The position numbers and the translations under genes were made by a program. Source: Planctomycetota bacterium (GTDB taxonomy: Bacteria > Planctomycetota > MHYJ01 > WSZJ01 > JACPWG01). Taken from it: 64,000 nt of DNA. The DNA lies in assembly GCA_016197205.1 (NCBI GenBank), contig JACPWG010000108.1, positions 61,379-125,378 of the forward strand. Direction: 5' to 3'. A model generated the notes under the pieces. The model saw nothing but the letters and a program-made list of their open reading frames with translations, was not told the DNA's origin and ran no database searches. Shown here piece after piece: positions 17,145 to 26,276 of this stretch (position 1 is its first letter; every line of letters starts with the position of its first letter).

Positions 17145-17306
17145 ACGTTCCCCTCGGCTTCAGTCCCGCCCAGCCTCGGAGGAGAACGAACCGCGAATGT
17201 CGCCCATTTCGCCAAGGCTCTACCGGGAGTCCGTTTCCGGAAAAACAAGCCCTCGCGCGGGCGCGTCACAGATCAACGACCATTCCGCTCTTCGTGCTCT
17301 GTGCTG

Positions 17307-17447
17307 CTAATCGTTCGAAGATTGTTTTCTTGCGACAATTTTTGCTTGGGTCGAACGCCACGAAAACCACAGATTTCACAGATTCTACGCGATTACACAG
17401 ATTACGAATCTGTGAAATCTGTGGTTCCGTCGTCGCTTGGCTGCGGC
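17307..17447 (+). repeat. 141-bp long inverted repeat, left arm
   Basis: This arm runs from GCTAATCGTTCGA to CTTGGCTGCGGC and is nearly identical to the reverse complement of 26738-26878. Differences are confined to the outer third, around the TTGTTTTC/TCGTTTTC and ATTTTTGCTTGG/ATTCTACTTTGG segments. The inner part is itself a palindrome-like run of CACAGATTTCACAGATT and AATCTGTGAAATCTGTGG around CTACGCGATTACAC. It is non-coding and lies 310 bp upstream of the vWA gene. Confidence 0.85.
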
Positions 17448-17565
17448 ACTGCCGCGCTGTGAATTCCCGTAGCATCTGTGACCCAATCGCGCGGAAGGTT
17501 TCTCTTTCGGCAACAAATTCCCCCAGGAGGCCATCGGTTCCGAGACCGAACTCGAGGGAACCGAA

Positions 17566-17602
17566 GGACGCGCTGAGACCGCTCCCTCACGGTCGCGGTT
17601 CC
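17566..17602. repeat. GACCG/CGGTC intergenic motif, copy 2 (minus orientation)
   Basis: Read on the minus strand this 37-bp unit is GGAACCGCGACCGTGAGGGA followed by GCGGTCTCAGCGCGTCC. It matches the unit at 41181-41217 at all but three positions. Confidence 0.7.
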
Positions 17603-17758
17603 GATCGGCTGCGCCGGTCGATCCGCAAGCGTTTCGTCCTTCGGTGTCTTCGGCGTTTTCGGTGGCCTAACCCTTCGGTTGCGGCCATCGGGTGCTCTGG
17701 GAACTCCGGGATGGCCGTGGTATTCGATCCGCGCGAACCCTTCGGACGTGCACGACGC

Positions 17759-20650
17759 ATGACGACGACCCGACCGGACCCGGTCTACTGGTCCGCGGAA
17801 GAGTACGCGCGAGCGGGTCTCCGGCCGCGCCCGGCGGAGGAGCGGCGACGGATCGCGGGCACGCTTCTCCCGCTCCTGCAGGAATGGTATCGCGCCGATG
17901 CGTTTCCGCCGCTCGACCTCGTGCTGGCGTATTCCGGCGCCCTCCGGCTTCGGGGGACCATCGGCGAGGGGTTCGGCGCCGTGCTCACCGCGGCGGTGAT
18001 GCGCGACCGCGGCGGCTGGAGCTTCCGCTCGGCGGTGGAGCGCGTTTGCCTCGCGGCCGAGGACCCGACCGAACGGCCGCGCATCGAGGCGAGGGGCCTG
18101 CACCTGCTCACCCGGGACCTCGAGCTGCCGGGCACGCTCCGCGGTCGGGTCGGCGAGCTGTACCGGCTGCTGCGCGACCCGAAGGCCCTGGCGGAAGCGC
18201 TTGCGGTGCCCCTGCGTCGGGCCGTGCCGAAGCTCGCCGCCGGCGACCTGCAGGCCCTGCGCGACCGGCTGGACCTGCTCTCCCAGGACGACGTGGTCAA
18301 GGCGCTCTCGCAGTCCCTGGGGGCGGCCCGCCGCGACAACACGACGCGCGTCCTTCGGCGGCGTCAGGCGGTCCAGGTGCTCCGCGGCAACCTCGAACGC
18401 AAACTCGAGGACCCGCCGGTCCAGGACCGGGAGGGGCTGCTGCGCGTCCTGGCGGCTTCCGACTCAGGTGAATACCTTAGAGCGGCCTTTCTGCGGCTGC
18501 TCCCGGTTTTTCGCGTGCGGCCGCCGGCGGGCGGCAGCCAGGCCTTTCCCGTCGGCGGCTACGCGGACCTGTCGAATCGCGGCCCCTTCGATCGGCTGCT
18601 CATCTCGGAGCTGGCCTACCCCGAGGAGGAATTCGTCCGCCGGTTCGCCGAAGGAGAGCAGCTCTACTACGATCTCGAAGCCCCGCCCCGCCGCACCCCG
18701 CCCGTCCAACTCGTGCTCCTCGACGACGCCCCGACGACGTGGGGCATCGCCCGGCTCGCGGGCCAGGCGGCCGCGCTCAGCCTGTTGGAACGCGCGTGGG
18801 AGACCGGCGCCGCGGTGCGCATCTTCTCGCCCGGGGCCGTGCCGGTCGAATTCGAGGGGCTGGACGGCCATGCCGGGCTGGCGCGCCTGCTCGAGCACCA
18901 ACGCTGGGAGGAGGGGCTGGCGGACGCGCTCGCGAGCCTCTTTGCGCGGGGCGAGGAGCTGGGGGCCGACGCCGCGTCGGGCGTGGACCTCATCGTTTGC
19001 ACGGAGGAAGGCAAGGCCGCGGCGGCGGAATCGGCCGCTCGCGCGTGTGCGGCGGCGCGGGGCACGCGAGCCGACGAGGTCTCCGTCCGCGTGCACCTCT
19101 TCTCGGTCGACGCGCTGACGGGCTCCGCGCGGCTCGCCACGCTGCGCGAAATAGGACGCGACGAGGTCTTCCGCGTCGACTTGCACCCTCGCGCGGTCGC
19201 CCCGCCGCCGGCCGCTCCGGCGGGGGGGCCCGCGGGTGTCCGCTTCGGGCGCTTCCCCGTGCGACCCGAGTGCCAATGGGGGCACTGGTCGCCGGTAACC
19301 TGCGCCTCGCTCGACGCCCAGGGACGGGCGCTCACGGGACACCGAAACGGGGACGTGCACTTGTGGGACGCGATGAACGGGACGCGGGTGGCGCGAATCG
19401 CGCGGCTGGGCGAACCGGTGAATGCGGTCTGCATCGGGCAGCGTCACGTGCTCATCTCCTCGACGCGCGGCATGCGCTCGTTTTCGCTGCAGGACGGGGA
19501 GCTCCGGCCGATCGGTGAGTCCGTCGGGGCTGTGAGCGCATGGAAGCTCCGACGAGGTCGGAGGCCCGACGAATTCGTCTGGCAGGATGCGAGGGCCCAG
19601 TTCCACTCCTGGTGCGGGGACCGCGAGTCCGGGGGGGACGCCCATCGGGCCTGGCGCTCGGCCTCCGAGCCGGCCGTTGCGTCCTCGGCGGACATGTGGC
19701 GGTTGGGCTTCCTGGTCGATCGAGGAGCCGACAGGCTGGTCTATTGCAAAAGCGAGGGCATGCGCTCCCGGCCCTGGGGTGAGGGGTCCTACGAGGATCG
19801 TGGCGTCGCCTCGAGCGAGGCCGCAGGCAAGTTCGTGGAGCGGCTGGGTACCGTTTTCGACGAAGAGGGGCGGGTGTTCCTGCTCGGGTCAAAGCGCGGC
19901 CTCGAGGTGCGCACATGGACCGGCACCCCGTGGACACAGGCAACGACAGGTAAGGGGGCGGATTGGTCACACCCAAGCGGAGCTCTCCTCGAAACGAAAA
20001 TGATCCCGCTGGCCGTCAACGGCGCGTGTCAGCGCGCGGTCTGCGCGAACGGCGAGACGCTCTGGTTCTGGGACCTCCGGGACGGCAGCATGGTCGCGCG
20101 ACGCCCGCCGGGCAAGGCCCTGCCGACCCCGACCCCCGTGCCGCCCATTTCCGAAGGGGCGCGCGGCCGGGGCATCGACTTTCAGGTGAAGTCCCGCCTC
20201 CGGGTTCGGCTCACTTGGAAGGACCAGGTCCGACTCGAAGCGCTTTCCATGACCGCCGCTTCCGCGCCGCCGCCCGAGGCGCGTCGGCCGGTCGTCGACA
20301 GTCTGTACCAACGCGTGACCGCCGGCACCTCCGGAGCGCAGGCGACCTGGATGGACCTGCTTCTCCTCACGAGCCGCCAGGGCCATGATCACGAATTCTG
20401 GGTCCCGGGAGAATCCTCGCCGGTCGCGTGGTTCCACTTCAACGGCACGGATCGATGGGCCGTGGTCGCGACCGACGGGCTGGCGGCGGGGACACGCCTC
20501 GGTCTGGCGGCGGTGCACCTGCCCGCCGGGCTGGTCCTCCGCCCGGATCCGGAGGCGCTCGCGAAGAGGCTCCGGGACTGGCAGGAAAGCGGCACCTTCG
20601 CCCACATTGCGGGAGCTTCGTCCGGTGAAAAGCGGGTGAGCCGGGGATGA
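17759..20650 (+). CDS. vWA-like/beta-propeller protein of the ternary cluster
   Basis: This 963-residue protein has a helical N-terminal third (about 1-260), a vWA-like Rossmann region (about 265-480) and a C-terminal beta-propeller-like half (from about 505). The vWA-like region carries VGGYADLSNRGPFDRLLISEL and FAEGEQLYYDLE, features shared with vWA proteins encoded beside MoxR. The first strand reads LVLLDDAPTTW, so the DxSxS metal site is degenerate (D-D-A-P-T). The propeller begins with LTGHRNGDVHLWDAMNG, a recognisable WD-type blade. ATG 17759 is my choice; ATG 17711 is possible. The stop overlaps the next start by four bases (ATGA), so the two are translationally coupled. Role inferred: target or adaptor remodelled by the MoxR ATPase. 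Confidence 0.8.
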   Translation: MTTTRPDPVYWSAEEYARAGLRPRPAEERRRIAGTLLPLLQEWYRADAFPPLDLVLAYSGALRLRGTIGEGFGAVLTAAVMRDRGGWSFRSAVERVCLAAEDPTERPRIEARGLHLLTRDLELPGTLRGRVGELYRLLRDPKALAEALAVPLRRAVPKLAAGDLQALRDRLDLLSQDDVVKALSQSLGAARRDNTTRVLRRRQAVQVLRGNLERKLEDPPVQDREGLLRVLAASDSGEYLRAAFLRLLPVFRVRPPAGGSQAFPVGGYADLSNRGPFDRLLISELAYPEEEFVRRFAEGEQLYYDLEAPPRRTPPVQLVLLDDAPTTWGIARLAGQAAALSLLERAWETGAAVRIFSPGAVPVEFEGLDGHAGLARLLEHQRWEEGLADALASLFARGEELGADAASGVDLIVCTEEGKAAAAESAARACAAARGTRADEVSVRVHLFSVDALTGSARLATLREIGRDEVFRVDLHPRAVAPPPAAPAGGPAGVRFGRFPVRPECQWGHWSPVTCASLDAQGRALTGHRNGDVHLWDAMNGTRVARIARLGEPVNAVCIGQRHVLISSTRGMRSFSLQDGELRPIGESVGAVSAWKLRRGRRPDEFVWQDARAQFHSWCGDRESGGDAHRAWRSASEPAVASSADMWRLGFLVDRGADRLVYCKSEGMRSRPWGEGSYEDRGVASSEAAGKFVERLGTVFDEEGRVFLLGSKRGLEVRTWTGTPWTQATTGKGADWSHPSGALLETKMIPLAVNGACQRAVCANGETLWFWDLRDGSMVARRPPGKALPTPTPVPPISEGARGRGIDFQVKSRLRVRLTWKDQVRLEALSMTAASAPPPEARRPVVDSLYQRVTAGTSGAQATWMDLLLLTSRQGHDHEFWVPGESSPVAWFHFNGTDRWAVVATDGLAAGTRLGLAAVHLPAGLVLRPDPEALAKRLRDWQESGTFAHIAGASSGEKRVSRG

Positions 20651-23600
20651 CCACGACGACGCCGACGCCGATGACGACGACGAAAACCATACAGATGCGG
20701 CTGCGCACGCACGAAGGCCCGTTCCCGATCGTGCCGATCGCCTGGGTGAAGGCCCCGATCCCCCAGACGTGTCACGGCTTCTTTGTGCCGCAGCGGGATG
20801 CCACAAGACTCGCGACGCTGCTCGCCGAGGTCCCGGCCTCGGCACAAGCGGAGTTGCGCATCCTGCGTGAGGCGGCTGGGTGGTTCTTTCTGCTCTTTCG
20901 GGGAGAAATGCCCGCCATCGGTCCCTTCCCCCTTCGACGGCAGTTCAGCGGACCCTGGCTCTTCGCCCCGGCCTCGCTCGTGCCGACGCCGCCGCCCACC
21001 GAAGCGTCCCTCGAGCCCCTCGACGCGGGGGCCGGCGGCGTGATCGTGGGCCGAGTTGCGGACGGGCAGCTCGAGTGGATCCAAGCGGAGCGCTTGTCCC
21101 TCGCCGACCTCGTCACGCTCATCGGCGGCGCGCCGCCGGAGCGCGCGCTCCACCCTGCCCCCGGCCGGCACGCGCTCCCCGCTCCCCTTGTCGAAGCCCC
21201 GCGGTTTGCGCGTTCGCCGCTGCCCGCGTCGGCGAGTTGGCAGGAAGAAGCAGGCCAGGCGCTGGGTTCGCCTGCGCCGGCCGATGAAGGCGTCCTGGCC
21301 CGGATCCTGGGGGGCGCACGTGCTCTCCCCCGCCGCGAGGATTGGGCGGAGGCGAGGGCGGAACGCCGCGCCCCGTTTGCGCGGCGCGCGGGCCGGCTGA
21401 TCGGACGCGCGGCGCTCGCGTGCCTCCAGGCGCTCGTGCGACTGGGGCGGTCGCTCTGGCCCGCATCGCGTCCGACCAGGAAACCGCCTGAAAGGGCGAC
21501 CGACGCGCGCCCGCCTGAGGGAAGCCCGACAGCGACCGGGACTTGGCTCGGCGGCTTGTTGCTCCTGGCCGTCGCGGCAGTCCTGCTGGCCCGGTTGCCC
21601 TGGTGGTTGTCGATGCCCCTCCTGCTCTTCCTCCTCGCACGTCTGTGCGCCGCAGGCAAGGACGCGCCGACCCGCGGGGGCGCCGGGTCGAGCGCCCGCC
21701 CGGGAGGCGCCGGGGCACCCGGCGGCGGGCGATCGAGCGGCGCGCTGGGCCGCTGGTTTTCGGGGCTGCGGGGGCGCGCGGCGTCGCTCGCCGGGGGCAT
21801 GCTGGCCGAGGTCTTCGACCGGCAAGCGGCGATGCTGGACCGCTTGATCGGCGCCTTTGATCGGAACGAACTCGACCTCGCTCTCCGGCATGCCGTCCCC
21901 ATGGACGACGCGCTCGTGGACGGCCTCCGCGACGGTCAGCGGCTGTCGCTCTCGTGGCGACTCCCGGAGAACCTGGTGGACTTCTCGCTGGCGAAGCTGC
22001 AGGAGACGCCGGGGGCGGTGCTGGGGCCCGGGCTCGAGCGCAGGATCTACGCGCTCGTGGCGCAGTATCACCGTGCGGCCGAGGAGATGCTTCGCCGGTC
22101 CGAGCCGCGGAAGGCCGCGTTCATCTACGCGCACCTGCTCCGGGATTACGAGCGCGCGGCGCAAGTCCTTGCGCGGCACGGCTTCGCCCGGGAGGCGGCG
22201 GCGTTGTACCTTGACCGCCTGCACAACCGGAGGGAAGCGGCGGAGGTGTTGCTGCGCGGAGGACACGTGGACGAGGCCGCGGGCCTTTACCTGGACGAAA
22301 AGGACTACGGCTCGGCAGCGTCGATCTACGAGCGGGCGGGCTTCGCGGAGGAGGCGCGGGCCTGCTATCGCGAGTGGGCGGAGGGACTGGCGGGCCAGGG
22401 GCGGCGCGTGCAGGCGGGGCTGCTGCTCTGGCGGAGGCTGGGAGACCTGGAGGGCGCGGCGGCGCTGTTCCGGGAGGAATTCGAGCGGGGTCCGGCCACG
22501 ACGCGCGGGCAGGTGGCCGCGCACGTGGTGCTGCTCGGGCACGAGCTGGGGCACGAGACGACGCGCGAATACGGTGAATACCTTGGAAGCATGCGGGTGC
22601 GGTCGGCGTCGAGCCGGAGCGGGGACGACGCGCTGGCGCTCGTGGAATTTCATCGGCTGATCCGGGAGTGGCGCCCGGGCCGAGCGCTGGAGGAGGGCGC
22701 GGCCCGGGGCATGCGCCGAGAGGCGCGTACCGACCTGTACCGGATCGTGGATCCGGGGACGGGGCTGGGCGATGCGGACGTGCGGCGGGAAGCGCTGGGG
22801 CAGCTCCGGGCGACCCTCGCCGCGGACGGCGACGAACTGGCCGCGCGCGACCTGGAGAAGGGGCTGGCCCTGCGGGAGCGGGGGACGCCGGAGAAGGAGG
22901 AGAAGGCAGAGGCGGTTGCCGCGACGCCGGGCAGCGAGGCGGGCGCGAACGCACCGGTCGTGGCGGCGGTGGCCGCGCCGATGCTGGTGCTGGTTGCGAA
23001 GGGGCGGGACCTGCTCGGTGTCGAGCTGTCCGGAAAGCTGCGGGCATGGACGTTCGACGAGGAGATCCGGGCCGTGGCGGGGCAATGGGAGGCGCGGGCG
23101 GCGGCCCTCGTGACGGCGGGGGGCGACCTGGTCTGGGCGGACCTGCCGGACGCGGGCGGCGCGGCGGTGTCCTTGGGTCGCTGGTCGCCGGGAACGCGGT
23201 TCACTTGCGTCGGAGCGTCCACTCAACGCCCGTGGTTCGTGGCCGGGGCCGAGGATGGCGGGGTCTGGCTGCTGAGCGGCGCGGACGAGCTGGGCCGGCT
23301 TGAACCGAACGCGACGCCGGCGGACGGCGGCTCGTCCTTGACGGGCGCAGGGTCGGCTGCTGCGGAGGGTGAAAGCGCAGGCGGGGAGGCGGAGGAGCGA
23401 GCGGGCCGGACCGCGCTCACATGCTGCGCGGACGTCCGCGGCATGCACCTGCTGGGCGGCGAGGGAGAGCGGCTGCTCTTGCTGCTCGGGCCGACGGCAC
23501 CGGGAGCGAAGCACGTCCTCGCACCCCTCCAGCCGGTCCAAGGCGCCGTCCGGTACCTCGCTTCGAACCGGCGAGAGCTGGTGCTCGTGGCGCGGAGGCT

Positions 23601-23949
23601 GCCGCGACTGGACCTTGTCGATTTGTCCAGGGGGCCCGTGGTGCGCCGCGTGGCGGGCGTCCCCGTGGACGGGCTGAGCGCGGGCGGCATCCTGGGGGTC
23701 GAGTCGTCGGGTGCGGTGAGGCTGGTGCTCGGCTACGACAGCGGGGACGTGCTCCTGGTTCGGATCGACCTGGACGGGAGTGTGTCGGGACAGGACCGGA
23801 TCCGAAACCCGGAGCTGGGTTCGATCGCCGCGATCGCAGTGTGGCCGGGGACGGGTCATTGCCTCGCGGTGTCGCCGGCGCTGCGGTACGTGGTGATCGG
23901 GGATGATCCGGCGGGGCCGACGGTGCGGCGGGGGCGGGTGAAGGCGTGA
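20647..23949 (+). CDS. Membrane/TPR/propeller protein of the ternary cluster
   Basis: This 1100-residue protein starts with a Thr/Pro-rich run encoded by a GACGACGCC-type tandem tract, then a roughly 120-residue domain with APIPQTCHGFFVP and GWFFLLFRGEMPAIGPFP that I take for a bpX-type domain. Two adjacent membrane spans lie at about residues 300-336 (TWLGGLLLLAVAAVLLA and SMPLLLFLLARL). A TPR-like region (about 450-680) has repeated AAALYLDRL, AAGLYLDEK, AASIYERAG and AACYREW-like helices. The last 320 residues are repeated beta strands, probably a propeller (VLVAKGRDLLGVEL, VWLLSGADELG). It is coupled to the vWA gene by an ATGA overlap. I infer it anchors the complex to the membrane. Confidence 0.78.
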   Translation: MTTTTPTPMTTTKTIQMRLRTHEGPFPIVPIAWVKAPIPQTCHGFFVPQRDATRLATLLAEVPASAQAELRILREAAGWFFLLFRGEMPAIGPFPLRRQFSGPWLFAPASLVPTPPPTEASLEPLDAGAGGVIVGRVADGQLEWIQAERLSLADLVTLIGGAPPERALHPAPGRHALPAPLVEAPRFARSPLPASASWQEEAGQALGSPAPADEGVLARILGGARALPRREDWAEARAERRAPFARRAGRLIGRAALACLQALVRLGRSLWPASRPTRKPPERATDARPPEGSPTATGTWLGGLLLLAVAAVLLARLPWWLSMPLLLFLLARLCAAGKDAPTRGGAGSSARPGGAGAPGGGRSSGALGRWFSGLRGRAASLAGGMLAEVFDRQAAMLDRLIGAFDRNELDLALRHAVPMDDALVDGLRDGQRLSLSWRLPENLVDFSLAKLQETPGAVLGPGLERRIYALVAQYHRAAEEMLRRSEPRKAAFIYAHLLRDYERAAQVLARHGFAREAAALYLDRLHNRREAAEVLLRGGHVDEAAGLYLDEKDYGSAASIYERAGFAEEARACYREWAEGLAGQGRRVQAGLLLWRRLGDLEGAAALFREEFERGPATTRGQVAAHVVLLGHELGHETTREYGEYLGSMRVRSASSRSGDDALALVEFHRLIREWRPGRALEEGAARGMRREARTDLYRIVDPGTGLGDADVRREALGQLRATLAADGDELAARDLEKGLALRERGTPEKEEKAEAVAATPGSEAGANAPVVAAVAAPMLVLVAKGRDLLGVELSGKLRAWTFDEEIRAVAGQWEARAAALVTAGGDLVWADLPDAGGAAVSLGRWSPGTRFTCVGASTQRPWFVAGAEDGGVWLLSGADELGRLEPNATPADGGSSLTGAGSAAAEGESAGGEAEERAGRTALTCCADVRGMHLLGGEGERLLLLLGPTAPGAKHVLAPLQPVQGAVRYLASNRRELVLVARRLPRLDLVDLSRGPVVRRVAGVPVDGLSAGGILGVESSGAVRLVLGYDSGDVLLVRIDLDGSVSGQDRIRNPELGSIAAIAVWPGTGHCLAVSPALRYVVIGDDPAGPTVRRGRVKA

Positions 23950-24335
23950 CAGCCCGCCCTAGAAAGGTGACCGCCCCGCCCTCTTGTCCGCCGCAAAAAA
24001 AGTTGCTCACTTGAACCTGCGGCTGGAGACCACTTTGTGGTGCAGGGCTTCCGCCCCGCGCCCGCTCGCGCACCGAAGGTCAGCAACACTCTCCCGATTT
24101 CCCCGGGAGCCGTGCCCGCGCCCTACGGGCTCGGTGATTTCAACACGGTTTGTCCCGTCGGTGCAGGGCGGAAGCCCTGCACCACAAAGGGCTCGCGGCC
24201 GGCGGAGGAAAGCGCTTGGGAGGTCCGCCCCTTCCCGCACTCGGGCATTTCATGCCCTGTCGTGCAAGAGTCGAAGCGTTCAGCCGCCTTGAAGAGGCGG
24301 GGCGGCGCAAACTGGGTGGTGGGACGAGGCGGCGA
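23950..24335. other. Convergent spacer with GTGCAGGG element
   Basis: This 386-bp region lies between the convergent ends of the propeller gene and the kinase-like gene. It contains an A7 run at 23995-24001 without a hairpin, and the repeat element at 24035-24188. No coding sequence is supported. Confidence 0.6.
24035..24188. repeat. GTGCAGGGCTTCCGCC inverted-repeat element, copy 2
   Basis: The 21-bp arm TTGTGGTGCAGGGCTTCCGCC-type sequence at 24035-24055 is matched exactly by its reverse complement at 24168-24188. The inner right border shares CCCGTCGGTGCAGGGCGGAA with copy 1 at 4114-4298. It sits between convergent genes, where it may also serve as a transcript end. Confidence 0.8.
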
Positions 24336-26276
24336 TCAGCGCTGGCGGGCTTCGAGGTCGCGGAGGGCCTGAAGGATCTTGCGCTCCTGGTCGGCGCACT
24401 CGGCCTCGGGGGCGCCGAGCTTGCGGCCGATGATGAGGTCCTTGAGGGCCTCCTGGAGCTGCGAGACGGCGTCGTCCGGCGCGCGCTCCGGGGCGGTGAC
24501 CGCGTAGCGGCGCATGCGGGCGCGATACATGTACGTGATGCCCGTCCCCGCATTGGCCTGAATCATGTCGGAGAGGTCGTCGACCGCGCGGCCGAACTTG
24601 TGCAGCCTCTCGAAGAGACACGCGCGCGCCAGCAGCAGTTTCGGAGAGCGCGGATTGTGCTGCAGGAGGCGCGACAGGAGTTCCTCCACCTGCTGGGCCG
24701 CCGCCTCGGGTTGGGGGAGGCGCTCACGCTCGAGCTCGAAGGCGCGCGTGGCGAGGAGACCGGCGTCCACGAAGCCCGGGTTGCGTTCCACGACCCGGCC
24801 GCAGTCGTCGAGGATCCGAAGCGCCAGCGGAATGGAAGTGTGCGCGGTCACCGACGGCGCGCCCGCCACGCGCCCCGGGCTCGGGGACGGCGGGGCGAGG
24901 CGCGATTCCAGCTTTTGCTGGAGGGCGGTGGCGCGCAACCAGAAGGTCGTCCAGTCCTCGCGATCGAGCGACACGGCCGCGTCGGCGTCCGCGATCGCGA
25001 GCGCCAGGTAATCCCCCGCCGAGGTCCCGCCGCTCCGCTCCTCTTCTTGGGCAAGGTGGAGGGCGATACGCACCCGGTCCTGGTAGAGCTTCGCGCTCTT
25101 CGGAGTCGCGGAGAGCAGGCCCGACAAGTGTGCGAGCGCGTCCTCGAAGAGACCGGTGGTCGAGCCGGCGCCCCGGGAGGTGATCTCCTGAGCTTCGTCC
25201 ATGAGGATCTGCACGATGGCGCGGTGGGAGGGCTCGGATGCCGCGCCGAACCGGGCGCAAAGGGCGGCCTTCCGCAGGCGGTATGCAAGATCCTCGAACG
25301 GGGTCTCGCGACGCCAGGCAAGCTCTTCGACAAGAAGCTCGCGAAGCCCCTGCGGCACGCGTGCCTCGTGGAGGGAGGCCCGGAGGCGCTCGCGATACGT
25401 GGGCCCCTCGCGCTCCTCGAAGATCGCGACGTCCGCGCCCTCCAGCAAGGGGATGATCGGGGCGGGTGGATCTTCGCCGACCAGCAGTCGGTAGAGCACG
25501 GCGACCATGGAGTGCCGTTCCTCGCGGTGGAGGTGCGCGCGAGCCTCCTGCGCCAGCAAGGCCTCGCGCGCCCCCTCGAGAGAGGCGGTCTTGTCCGCGG
25601 GTGAAAGCCCGGCCGTCGGCCCGAGGCGCAAATCGGCCGGCCGCACTTCGTGGATCGTGGGTGTGTAGTAGCCACGCTGGAGGTGCAAGAACTCCGGCCT
25701 CATCTCCGCCTCGAGAAAGGCGAGGTAGCCGAGCCCCCAGCCGGCGGCATGGAGAGCCGGGCGGCTCCGCCCGACCGAATCGCGCGCCGCGCGAGGCAGG
25801 ACCAGGATGGACGCGGGGGAAAGGGCGACCTGGGGCCCGAGGGGCGCATCGCGCACGGGGGTCAGGAGGTCGAAGATCCATTGGAGCGCCTCGCCGGGAG
25901 CCAGGCGCGTCTTGCGCCCCTGGTCGAGAAAGCGCGCGAGACTCATCTCCCCTTCGACCGCGGCATAGAGGAGCACGCGAAAGCTCGGCGTGCGCAGGAG
26001 GCCGCGAAGCGGCGTGACGGCGGGATGTTCCCAGGCCAGCCGCGAGGCCTCCCGATCCAGGTACTCGCGCGCAGGATCGGCCGGAAGGGGGAGCACTCGA
26101 GCCTTGAGGCGGCGGCGGAGGCCTCCGGGAAACGAAACCTGGGGAGGAGCGAGGGCCGGTGCGGACTCGATCCAGAAAGTCGCCCCGTAGGTTTCCTCGT
26201 CGGGGCAGCGGGCGCCGAGCCGGCACTGGTCGCCGAGCTCTTCCTGGAGCTTGCTCAGCCTGAGCTCCGTGGACAT
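24336..26276 (-). CDS. Degenerate kinase-like/TPR protein
   Basis: This 646-residue soluble protein has an N-terminal half (about 20-330) that follows the order of a protein kinase fold without its catalytic residues. HPAVTPLRGLLRTPSF resembles the helix C to strand 4 region, VEGEMSLARFLDQ resembles a hinge, and ALSPASILVLP sits where HRDLKPENIL would be, lacking the catalytic Asp. The C-terminal half (about 370-646) is TPR-like, with LAIADADAAVSLDREDW, RPxSPKLLLARACLFERLHKFGRAVDDL-type helices in shorter pieces. The start is ATG 26276 with GGGGGGAG seven bases upstream. It converges on the MoxR-vWA-propeller cluster. The kinase-like assignment is inference from pattern only; a scaffold role is most likely. 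Confidence 0.55.
   Translation of the reverse strand: MSTELRLSKLQEELGDQCRLGARCPDEETYGATFWIESAPALAPPQVSFPGGLRRRLKARVLPLPADPAREYLDREASRLAWEHPAVTPLRGLLRTPSFRVLLYAAVEGEMSLARFLDQGRKTRLAPGEALQWIFDLLTPVRDAPLGPQVALSPASILVLPRAARDSVGRSRPALHAAGWGLGYLAFLEAEMRPEFLHLQRGYYTPTIHEVRPADLRLGPTAGLSPADKTASLEGAREALLAQEARAHLHREERHSMVAVLYRLLVGEDPPAPIIPLLEGADVAIFEEREGPTYRERLRASLHEARVPQGLRELLVEELAWRRETPFEDLAYRLRKAALCARFGAASEPSHRAIVQILMDEAQEITSRGAGSTTGLFEDALAHLSGLLSATPKSAKLYQDRVRIALHLAQEEERSGGTSAGDYLALAIADADAAVSLDREDWTTFWLRATALQQKLESRLAPPSPSPGRVAGAPSVTAHTSIPLALRILDDCGRVVERNPGFVDAGLLATRAFELERERLPQPEAAAQQVEELLSRLLQHNPRSPKLLLARACLFERLHKFGRAVDDLSDMIQANAGTGITYMYRARMRRYAVTAPERAPDDAVSQLQEALKDLIIGRKLGAPEAECADQERKILQALRDLEARQR

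Larger units (their letters stand above)
17037..17758. other. Repeat-rich spacer within the MoxR cluster
   Basis: This 722-bp gap separates the second accessory gene from the vWA/propeller gene. It holds two copies of the GACCG...CGGTC motif (17108-17144 and 17566-17602) and one arm of the 141-bp inverted repeat (17307-17447). The frame of the next gene is open through it but the translation is unlike protein. Confidence 0.7.

Noticed and set aside
17281..17460. attL/attR of a prophage or integrative element at the 141-bp repeats
   Set aside because: The arms are inverted rather than direct, no integrase or tRNA target is present, and the enclosed genes have host-like composition.
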